Source of the DNA: an uncultured Phycisphaerales bacterium
GTDB taxonomy: Bacteria > Planctomycetota > Phycisphaerae > WQYP01
Assembly: GCA_903868035.1 (NCBI GenBank)
Contig: CAIPTQ010000025.1
Coordinates: forward strand, 1 to 11,071
Length of the DNA stretch: 11,071 bases
Reading direction: 5' to 3'
Shown here: positions 1-5,769 of the stretch, in pieces
Numbering within the stretch: the first letter of the stretch is position 1
Layout: the number at the start of each line of letters is the position of its first letter
The notes under the pieces: generated by a model
What the model was told of the DNA's origin: nothing
The model's database searches: none
The model's input: the letters and a program-made list of their open reading frames with translations, nothing else
Made by a program: the position numbers and the translations under genes

Positions 1-106
1 CTTGGCTGAGTACGGTTTTCAGTTTCGTTCCCTGGCGGGGCGACACTTTCCAAGTAGCGGGAATGTACGGCACCTTCTTCGAGGGAGAAAGAGTCTTGAT
101 GCTCAT
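1..106 (-). CDS. Unrecognised protein, N-terminal fragment running off the window
   Basis: On the minus strand an ATG at 106-104 opens a frame that stays open for 35 codons to the window edge. It begins MSIKTLSPSKKVPYIPATWK. The ATG lies one base after the TGA of the acetyltransferase gene, the spacing of a co-transcribed, translationally coupled pair. A purine stretch (GAAAGG, about 114-119) inside the end of the upstream gene could serve as ribosome binding site. The visible part is basic (about eight Lys/Arg), has no signal peptide or membrane segment, and matches no family I recognise. An ATG five bases upstream (111-109) hits a stop after two codons and is excluded. Whether the product is related to the acetyltransferase cannot be judged from so short a fragment. 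Confidence 0.45.
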   Translation of the reverse strand, partial: MSIKTLSPSKKVPYIPATWKVSPRQGTKLKTVLSQ

Positions 107-107
107 G

Positions 108-791
108 TCATTGCCTTTCGGAGAGTGACCGTTTGAACGCCGCGGCGGCGGATGCCGTTAGTTCCATCGGCGTGTATTGTATTCCGCCGTAGTTCTTCTT
201 TTCAACGCCAAGCATGGCAAATCCGCGTTTGCGATACCAAGCAATTCCCCCGGGACTGGCACACAATTCTATACGACCTTGGCATCCCATCTCGAAACTC
301 AGGTCCACGGCCCAATCCAAAAAAAAGAGCCCTACGCCCAGCAGCCATTCGCCTCGATCCGATCTCAAGTCCGGCCGATTCCGCGGTGCCGTGGCAATGG
401 CCTCAATGAATACCGTTTTCAGATTCGGATTGGATGTGCATGGCCTGGGATCGCCAACAACGACCATCGCCCCTTGGACTTCATCCTCGCCCATGACAAC
501 TGCCAGGAAATGTGTGTTACTGGAGCATCGCCCTGCTTCGTAATCGGAAACTGCGGCCCCCCAAGGCCAATCCATATCCACCGGCGGATCCAAGAGATCG
601 AGGCTGATTGCCGGATCCTCCCACCAGGCCGCCCCCATTCCGACTGCGACGAGATGTCTTGTCAAGGGAACGATCTGTGCGACGAAATTCGTTTCGCTTG
701 GTTTGTGATATAGGTCGATCTCTCGGGGCAACTCGGGCACGGTTGACGCTCTCCGATCATTCAATTGAGCAATAGCATAGTCGCTTCTCAC
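108..791 (-). CDS. GNAT-fold N-acetyltransferase-like protein
   Basis: A 227-residue protein whose second half has the layout of a GCN5-related N-acetyltransferase, which moves an acetyl group from acetyl-CoA to an amine. Strand beta4 is FIEAIATAP (residues 128-136). A loop with GVG (152-154) follows, leading into an amphipathic helix (FFLDWAVDLSFE). Motif B is RIELCASPGGIAWYRKRGF (173-191), with the Tyr-Arg-x-Arg-Gly-Phe ending typical of GNATs. The usual Gln/Arg three residues before the first loop Gly is Trp here, so the CoA loop is divergent. The N-terminal ~90 residues are unlike the fold core, and the substrate cannot be read. The start is a GTG at 791-789; an in-frame TGA directly precedes it, so no longer start exists. 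By eye the gene is less GC-rich than the rest of the window, and it is head to head with a truncated pntB, suggesting it arrived with a foreign segment. Confidence 0.75.
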   Translation of the reverse strand: MRSDYAIAQLNDRRASTVPELPREIDLYHKPSETNFVAQIVPLTRHLVAVGMGAAWWEDPAISLDLLDPPVDMDWPWGAAVSDYEAGRCSSNTHFLAVVMGEDEVQGAMVVVGDPRPCTSNPNLKTVFIEAIATAPRNRPDLRSDRGEWLLGVGLFFLDWAVDLSFEMGCQGRIELCASPGGIAWYRKRGFAMLGVEKKNYGGIQYTPMELTASAAAAFKRSLSERQ

Positions 792-830
792 TCACCCTGC
801 CACCAACATACCAACACGGCATGCGGCATT

Positions 831-1085
831 CTGGCGATGATGATCGGGGCCAACGACGTGGTGAACCCGGCGGCCCGGCACGACAAGAACTCGCCGATCT
901 ACGGCATGCCGATCATTGACGCGGACAAGGCGAAGACGGTGATGGCGATCAAGCGGACGATGAACCCGGGGTTTGCGGGGATCGACCATGAGTTATACAC
1001 GCAGGACAATACGCTGATGCTGTTCGGTGACGCCAAGGCGGTGGTGGCCAGCCTGGTGAAGGAATTGGCGGAGGCGGGCAAATAA
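831..1085 (+). pseudogene. pntB: pntB C-terminal remnant (NAD(P) transhydrogenase subunit beta, domain III)
   Basis: PntB is the membrane subunit of proton-translocating NAD(P)+ transhydrogenase. Its C-terminal domain III binds NADP(H). The residues encoded here match the end of that domain: IGANDVVNPAAR, then SPIYGMPI, then KRTMNPGFAG (NADP-binding loop), then NTLMLFGDAKAVV and a C-terminal helix ending at TAA 1083-1085. A complete PntB is about 460 residues; only ~85 remain. The frame stays open back to ATG 765, but residues encoded before base ~830 bear no resemblance to PntB, which should read '...DVALVIGAND' here. No transmembrane region, pntA or pntB 5' part is in the window. An in-frame ATG at 837 could in principle start a short product, but half a nucleotide-binding domain would not be functional. 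The sequence identification is firm. Whether this is a true genomic truncation or an assembly join is open. Confidence 0.85.
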
Positions 1086-1149
1086 GGCGCCGGGGGCGTG
1101 TCTGGACATCCACGGAAGTGCCAAACCGGCGTCGAGGCGGCTTGGAGGC

Positions 1150-1177
1150 TTGTGGAGTCCACCGGGACCACTATAAT
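1150..1177 (+). promoter_or_regulatory. Sigma-70-like promoter of the GDSL hydrolase gene
   Basis: A perfect TATAAT lies at 1172-1177. Sixteen bases upstream is TTGTGG (1150-1155), which keeps the TTG of the -35 consensus. Transcription would begin near 1184, about 43 bases before the ATG at 1227. The stretch lies in the 141-bp gap after the pntB remnant. A TATAAT is conspicuous in DNA this GC-rich, but the -35 match is only partial. Confidence 0.5.
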
Positions 1178-1183
1178 CAGCGC

Positions 1184-1209
1184 ATTCAGCAGACGCTGAA
1201 TCGCTGAAT
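1184..1209 (+). promoter_or_regulatory. Hairpin in the 5' leader of the GDSL hydrolase gene
   Basis: ATTCAGC (1184-1190) and GCTGAAT (1195-1201) form a perfect 7-bp stem with the four-base loop AGAC. A second copy of the right arm (GCTGAAT, 1203-1209) follows one base later and could pair with the left arm instead. It sits just after the predicted transcription start and just before the AGGAG at 1213-1217. It could stabilise the mRNA 5' end or be an operator. No function is proven. Confidence 0.3.
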
Positions 1210-1226
1210 AATAGGAGTGTAGTGCA

Positions 1227-2057
1227 ATGAAAATTCGATCCTGGGCCTTGGCGACGCGTGTTTTTCTCGTAACCCTGTTTTTGGCCTGTACGCTCGTGGC
1301 GCAAACGACGGCGCCGGCGACCGGCACGGCAACGGGTCCCGCGACGGCTCCGGCAACCGGTCCCGCCCGGGGCCGCGGCGCCCGCCCCGCCCCGCCGCCG
1401 CGCTCGACCACCCAGCCGTCCCTGCAAAGCGCCCAGCGCCATGCCGATTTTCTGGCCCGCGCCAAGCAGGGCAACATCGATCTGCTCTTCACCGGCGATT
1501 CGATCACCGACTTTTTCTATTACGGCCGCCCCGGATATCCGCTGATGAACGGGCGCACGGTCTGGGATAAGTATTTCGGCACGCTCAACGCCGCCGACTT
1601 TGCCGTCAGCGGCGCGCGGACCGAGAACGTGATCTATCAGTTCCAGAATGGCGAGTTGGAAGGCTTCAAGGCCAAGTGCATCGTCATGATGATCGGGACC
1701 AACAACATCTCGGCGGGCAACACGCCCGACGAGACCGTCGCCGGCATCAAGGCCATCATCGCCGAAATCCAGAAGCGCCAGCCCGACGCCAAGCTGCTGC
1801 TGCTGGGAATCTTCCCCCGCGGCAAGACCGCCGCCGATCCGTGGCGTCCGGGTATCAAACAGGTCAACGACGCCATCTCCAAGCTCGACGACAAGCAGCG
1901 CATCTTTTACCTGGACATTGGCGCGAAGTTCCTGGAGGCGGACGGCTCGATTGCGCCGGAAATGATGTCCGACGCGCTGCATCCGGCGGAGAAAGGCTAC
2001 ACGGTCTGGGCGGAGGCGATTTTGCCCAAGGTCAAGGAACTGCTGGGCGTGAAGTAA
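1227..2057 (+). CDS. Secreted SGNH/GDSL-family hydrolase (esterase/lipase-like)
   Basis: A 276-residue exported hydrolase of the SGNH superfamily, resembling the platelet-activating-factor acetylhydrolase gamma-type proteins common in Planctomycetota. Such enzymes cleave acyl or acetyl esters, often on carbohydrates or lipids; the substrate is not readable here. Residues 1-25 form a signal peptide (basic start, hydrophobic FLVTLFLACTLVA). Residues 26-66 are a low-complexity Thr/Pro/Ala/Gly-rich linker with an internal imperfect repeat (TAPATG / TAPATG). All catalytic blocks are present: block I G-D-S-I with nucleophile Ser92; block II Gly129 in SGA; block III GTNN with Asn159; block V D-A-L-H with Asp249 and His252. 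The start is supported by AGGAG nine bases upstream and a promoter with TATAAT at 1172. A kinase gene follows after about 60 bases on the same strand with its own candidate promoter, so a shared transcript is possible but not required. Confidence 0.9.
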   Translation: MKIRSWALATRVFLVTLFLACTLVAQTTAPATGTATGPATAPATGPARGRGARPAPPPRSTTQPSLQSAQRHADFLARAKQGNIDLLFTGDSITDFFYYGRPGYPLMNGRTVWDKYFGTLNAADFAVSGARTENVIYQFQNGELEGFKAKCIVMMIGTNNISAGNTPDETVAGIKAIIAEIQKRQPDAKLLLLGIFPRGKTAADPWRPGIKQVNDAISKLDDKQRIFYLDIGAKFLEADGSIAPEMMSDALHPAEKGYTVWAEAILPKVKELLGVK

Positions 2058-2094
2058 GAAGTAAGCCCTTCCGGATGACCCCACCGCAGCCTGT

Positions 2095-2105
2095 GGTATC
2101 ATACC
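2095..2105 (+). promoter_or_regulatory. Palindrome / possible -10 element before the hybrid kinase
   Basis: GGTAT-C-ATACC is a perfect 5-bp inverted repeat around one central base. It also contains TATCAT (2097-2102), one mismatch from TATAAT. No convincing -35 is visible 16-18 bases upstream. It sits about 14 bases before the kinase ATG, so if it is a -10 the transcript would be nearly leaderless. It may instead be a small operator. Confidence 0.25.
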
Positions 2106-2118
2106 CCCCGAGGTGATG

Positions 2119-4329
2119 ATGCGCGTGTCCTGGTCCACAGAGCGGAAGATCGTGCTGGGGTTCGGCTCGGCGCTGGTGGCGTTGTGCATTGTGGCGGGCA
2201 TATCGGTCTGGCTGACGCTGGCGCTGCTGGGGGATCTGAAGGTCGTCGCCGAGCAAAACAAAATCCTCACGCGGATCAGCGAAGCCAACGGCATATCGCC
2301 GCAATTGGCAACCTATGCCCGCCTGCTGGCGGAAAAAGACGAGCGTGACGTAACGATTTTCCAGGAATGGAAAAATGAGAAGGTGGAGTTTGAGGAGAAG
2401 TTGGACGAGATCGACCAGCTCACCAACGACAGCCCCACGCAGCGCCAGCGCATGACGCAATTAAAGCAGATATTGGACGACAAAGTCCGCATCACAACGC
2501 TCAACGCTGATAAGCAGCTTCTGCTAGACGCCTGGGGAATCAAGGATGGGTTCTCGCAGATGCGTCCGATTACGGACCTGTTGATCGCCATGAGCGTCGA
2601 GGAACGCACCTATCTGGGGATGAAAAATGACCAGGCCAAGTACGAAGCCACGGCCGCCCTGTGGGCCATCGGGAGCGCCTTTGCGCTGGCGTTGCTGCTG
2701 ATCGGGTGGGCGGTGCTCATGATCCTGGGAGATTTGCGGGTGCGGCGCCGGGCCGCCGAGGAGCTGGAGCGCGCCCGCCAGGCGGCCGAGACGGCCAACG
2801 TGGCCAAGAGCGCGTTTCTGGCCAATATGAGCCACGAGTTGCGCACCCCGCTGACGTCCATCATGGGGTATGTGGACCTGATGCTGGACCCGGAGGCCGC
2901 GGCGGCGGGGCGGGCCGAGTATCTGCAGACGATGCGGCGGAGCGGCGAGCACCTGCTGACGCTGATCAATGACATCCTGGACGTCTCGAAGATCGAAGCC
3001 GGCCGGATGGGCGTGGAGGCCGTGGAATGCCGCCTGATGGACGTGCTGGCGGAGATCCATTCGCTGATGCGCGCCCGGGCGATCGAGAAAGGGATCGAAT
3101 TCAACATCGAGTATCAGACGGCGATTCCCGAGCGCGTCAAAACCGATCCGACGCGGTTCCGGCAGATTCTGATGAACCTAGCCGGCAACGCCGTCAAGTT
3201 CACGGACGAGGGGGGCGTGCGCGTGGCGGTCAGTTGCAAGGAAAACTTCGGCAAGGCGGCGCAGGGGTATCGGATCGTGGTGGAAGTCATCGACACGGGG
3301 GTGGGGATCGCGCCCGAGCAACAGCGGCGGCTCTTCCAGCCCTTCACGCAGGCCGACATCTCGACGACGCGCCGGTTCGGGGGCACGGGCCTGGGGCTGT
3401 CGATCTCGCGGCGGCTGGCGCAGATGCTCGGCGGCGACCTGTCGGTGCGCAGCGAAGCGGGGGCGGGCAGCACGTTCCGGCTGTCGCTGCCGATGGATGC
3501 GGTGGCCGGGGCGGCCATGATACCGTCCGGGGAGGCGGGGCAACTGGTGCGGGGCGGCGGGCGCGGGCTGGAAACCAGGGCGCGGGCGCTGGGCCTGCGC
3601 GTGCTGCTGGCCGAGGACGGCGCGGAGAACCGCGACGTCATCATGCTGCACCTGCGGCACGCCGGCTGCGTGGCCACGGCGGTGGAGGACGGCGAGCAGG
3701 CGTATGACACGGCCCTGCGGGCGTGGCGCGGCGCGGATCCCTTCGACGTGGTGCTGATGGACATGCAGATGCCGGTGATGGACGGCTACACGGCCACGGC
3801 GAAACTGCGGACGCAGGGGTACACCGGGGTGATCATCGCCCTGACGGCGCATGCGATGAAGGAGGACCGGGACCGGTGCCTGCGCATGGGCTGCGACGAA
3901 TATGCCGCCAAGCCGGTACACATTCCGGGCCTGTTGCGGATGATGGCGCGGTTCAGCGGGCGGCAGGGCGGCCCGGCGGGGGTGACCGACAAGCTGCTGC
4001 AAAACCCCGCCCTGCGGCTGTTGACGCGGAAATTCTGCGACGGCATCGCCCCGACCCTGGACGCATTACGGGAACTGGCCGTCAAACTGGCCTGGGGCGA
4101 ACTGGCGATGGCGGCACACCGCCTGGCGGGGGCGGGCGGGGCCTACGGCTTCGACGAGATCACCCGCGACGCCAAAGCCCTGGAGCGGGCGGCCCGGGCC
4201 GGCGCGCGCGACGAGGTGGAAGCGGCGCTGCGGGTGTTGGCCCAGACCTGCGCGGCCGCCCGGCAGCGCGTGGAAGCCGCGGACGGCCCGGCAATCACGG
4301 CCGAACCGGCGGGCGGGGCGGCCCCATGA
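2119..4329 (+). CDS. Membrane hybrid sensor histidine kinase (CHASE3-like, HisKA, HATPase, REC, HPt)
   Basis: A 736-residue inner-membrane phosphorelay protein; numbering is from ATG 2119. TM1 is at ~10-36. A helical extracytoplasmic sensor of about 140 residues (37-177) resembles CHASE3 in size and in its WKNEKVEFEEKLDEI and 'SPTQRQRMTQL' segments. TM2 is at ~178-203. The HisKA helix carries phospho-acceptor His239 in MSHELRTPL. HATPase_c has the N box (Asn357), the D box DTGVGI (Asp392) and G-rich GGTGLGLS. The receiver has acidic pair Glu499/Asp500, phospho-acceptor Asp548 in LMDMQMPVMDG, Thr576 and Lys598. The C-terminal HPt has His667 in AAHRLAGAGG; the Lys usual three residues later is Ala. 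All relay stations are intact, so phosphate could pass His239 to Asp548 to His667 and on to an unseen response regulator. GTG 2113 and ATG 2116 are in frame but lie within or too near the GAGGTG ribosome site (2110-2115), so ATG 2119 is preferred. No response regulator is adjacent. Confidence 0.93.
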   Translation: MRVSWSTERKIVLGFGSALVALCIVAGISVWLTLALLGDLKVVAEQNKILTRISEANGISPQLATYARLLAEKDERDVTIFQEWKNEKVEFEEKLDEIDQLTNDSPTQRQRMTQLKQILDDKVRITTLNADKQLLLDAWGIKDGFSQMRPITDLLIAMSVEERTYLGMKNDQAKYEATAALWAIGSAFALALLLIGWAVLMILGDLRVRRRAAEELERARQAAETANVAKSAFLANMSHELRTPLTSIMGYVDLMLDPEAAAAGRAEYLQTMRRSGEHLLTLINDILDVSKIEAGRMGVEAVECRLMDVLAEIHSLMRARAIEKGIEFNIEYQTAIPERVKTDPTRFRQILMNLAGNAVKFTDEGGVRVAVSCKENFGKAAQGYRIVVEVIDTGVGIAPEQQRRLFQPFTQADISTTRRFGGTGLGLSISRRLAQMLGGDLSVRSEAGAGSTFRLSLPMDAVAGAAMIPSGEAGQLVRGGGRGLETRARALGLRVLLAEDGAENRDVIMLHLRHAGCVATAVEDGEQAYDTALRAWRGADPFDVVLMDMQMPVMDGYTATAKLRTQGYTGVIIALTAHAMKEDRDRCLRMGCDEYAAKPVHIPGLLRMMARFSGRQGGPAGVTDKLLQNPALRLLTRKFCDGIAPTLDALRELAVKLAWGELAMAAHRLAGAGGAYGFDEITRDAKALERAARAGARDEVEAALRVLAQTCAAARQRVEAADGPAITAEPAGGAAP

Positions 4330-4376
4330 TTCCCGCGGCGGCAAGGCATTAAAATTGGCCGGGCGGCGTTCATCTT

Positions 4377-4408
4377 GTTACCAAAAGAACTGGTTACAAA
4401 AAGAATTG
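4377..4408 (+). repeat. Tandem 16-bp direct repeat before the ROK gene (operator candidate)
   Basis: Two abutting 16-bp units, GTTACCAAAAGAACTG (4377-4392) and GTTACAAAAAGAATTG (4393-4408), agree at 14 of 16 positions. They form an A-rich island in very GC-rich DNA, 65 bases before the ROK ATG. The segment TGTTACC-N9-GGTTACA can also be read as an imperfect inverted repeat. ROK-family repressors commonly bind near their own promoters, so this is a reasonable autoregulatory site. That role is inference. Confidence 0.45.
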
Positions 4409-4472
4409 CGGATTCCCAGAAGTTCCCTGGCCGCCGTGACCGGCGGCCCGGGGGACAGCGAAGCAGGTGGTC

Positions 4473-5630
4473 ATGAGAACGGCGGCTATTCCCTCGAGTT
4501 TGCGGAAGATCAACCGGCGGCTGATCCTGCGGCATATGGTGCAGGTGCCCACGGCGGCGCGCGGCGAATTGGCGGAGGTGGCCGGGACCAGTTGCGTGAC
4601 GGCGGGCAAGATCGTGGACGAACTGCTGGAACAGGGGGTGCTGGAGACGGCCGAAATGCGGCGCGAATCGCGCCCGGGCCGGCCAGGCCAGAGCCTGCGG
4701 CTCAATACCCGGGCGGCGCGCTTCGTGCTGATCCAGTTGGGCGCGGCCCACACGCGTCTGGCGTACGCCGCCCTGGGCACCGCGGAGGAATCCCCCTGGG
4801 CCGTGGAAATGGAGACGCCCGGTTCGGCCCGGGAATGGGAACGGGCGGTGCGGGAGGCCCTGGAGAAGCTGCTGCCGCGGCGCGGCGGCGGCGTTTGGGG
4901 GGCGCTGATGAGCGTGCCGGGGATCGTCGATGAATCCGCGGGGCGGGTGCTGTTTTCGCCCAATGTACACTGGTCCGAGGGGGTTGATTTCCCGCAGATG
5001 CTGCGGAGCATGACCAACGTGCCGGTGGAGATGGTGCAGGAAATCCGGGCGTTGGCGCTGGGGCAGTTGGCGGCGTCGCCCATGCAAAAGGATTTTTTGC
5101 TGGTGGATTTCGGGCATGGGGTCGGCGGGGCCTCGGTGGTGGGCGGGGCGCTCTATCCGGGGGCCTTGCCGCTGGTGGGCGAACTGGGGCACACCCCGGT
5201 GATGGGCAACACCCGGCCGTGCGGCTGCGGCTCGATCGGCTGCATGGAGACGCTGCTGTCGCGCCGGGGATTCTTTCAGAGCATCCAGGAACATGGCGAC
5301 AAGCGCGCGGCGGGGGGCAAATATTCCTGGGGCATGGTCGAACAACACGTGCGGGAGCATGGGCTCGAACCGTGGCTCATGCAGAGTCTGCAGGCCGGGG
5401 CGGCCAGCATCGCCGGGGCGCTGAACGTGCTGGGCCTGGGGCGCGTGGTGATCACGGGCGCGGTGACGACGCTGCCGGAGGCGGTGAAGTCGTATTTCGC
5501 GGGCGAAATCCGCAAGGACGTGATGTGGGGGAAATTCGGGGAGGTGGCGATCGATTTTGCGCCGCGCCGCCGGATGCGCGGGCTTATCAGCGTGGGGATC
5601 GAGCGGCTGGTGGTCGGCATCGAACGCTGA
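4473..5630 (+). CDS. ROK-family transcriptional regulator (NagC/XylR type), kinase residues diverged
   Basis: A 385-residue cytoplasmic protein; numbering is from ATG 4473. Residues ~8-58 form a winged helix-turn-helix (INRRLILRHM, then GELAEVAGTSCVTAGKIVDEL), followed by a basic RPGRPGQ wing as in NagC/XylR repressors. The rest is a ROK (sugar-kinase-like) fold. It has a glycine-rich phosphate loop DFGHGVGG (212-219), GELGH with zinc ligand His240, and the zinc cluster C-G-C-G-S-I-G-C-M-E with Cys250, Cys252 and Cys257. The sugar-kinase catalytic Asp motif (Asn-Asp) is replaced by Gln189-Glu190 in QEIRALALG, and the first phosphate motif reads LIQLG rather than the usual Asp-x-Gly. It probably senses a sugar or sugar phosphate without phosphorylating it. 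AGG at 4465-4467 five bases upstream favours ATG 4473 over the in-frame GTG 4467, which overlaps that site. No sugar catabolic gene is adjacent. Confidence 0.9.
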   Translation: MRTAAIPSSLRKINRRLILRHMVQVPTAARGELAEVAGTSCVTAGKIVDELLEQGVLETAEMRRESRPGRPGQSLRLNTRAARFVLIQLGAAHTRLAYAALGTAEESPWAVEMETPGSAREWERAVREALEKLLPRRGGGVWGALMSVPGIVDESAGRVLFSPNVHWSEGVDFPQMLRSMTNVPVEMVQEIRALALGQLAASPMQKDFLLVDFGHGVGGASVVGGALYPGALPLVGELGHTPVMGNTRPCGCGSIGCMETLLSRRGFFQSIQEHGDKRAAGGKYSWGMVEQHVREHGLEPWLMQSLQAGAASIAGALNVLGLGRVVITGAVTTLPEAVKSYFAGEIRKDVMWGKFGEVAIDFAPRRRMRGLISVGIERLVVGIER

Positions 5631-5702
5631 GGGCGGCCGGTCCCGTTCCGATTCATCCGCGGCGGCGCAGGTCCGGCTTGCGCCCCGGGCACACCCCCAT
5701 CC

Positions 5703-5728
5703 GTAACCTTGGCCCCGCTCCCGGCGTA
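5703..5728 (+). promoter_or_regulatory. ECF-sigma-type promoter candidate for the secreted protein-sigma-membrane protein cassette
   Basis: GTAAC at 5703-5707 and CGTA at 5725-5728 are separated by 17 bases. This agrees with the AAC-type -35 and CGT-type -10 of many ECF sigma factors (for example Bacillus SigX/SigW promoters). It lies in the 139-bp gap after the ROK gene and would start transcription near 5735, about 35 bases before the first cassette ATG. ECF factors usually transcribe their own operon, and the third reading frame downstream of this site in order is the ECF factor's partner, so the position fits autoregulation. The match covers only the core bases. Confidence 0.4.
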
Positions 5729-5769
5729 GAGACCCATGTACAAGTTCTTTTCCCAGACGGAGATACATC

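Noticed and set aside
765..830. Upstream 22 codons as part of the PntB protein
   Set aside because: The encoded residues do not match any part of PntB and overlap the start of the opposite-strand acetyltransferase. The open frame here appears fortuitous.
1265..1295. GTAAC...CGT inside the GDSL signal-peptide region as another ECF promoter
   Set aside because: It lies within coding sequence with no gene starting after it at a sensible distance, so it is expected by chance.
993..2294. A 433-codon minus-strand open frame opposite the GDSL hydrolase
   Set aside because: Antisense to a gene with signal peptide and all SGNH blocks; low-complexity composition; no recognisable domain.
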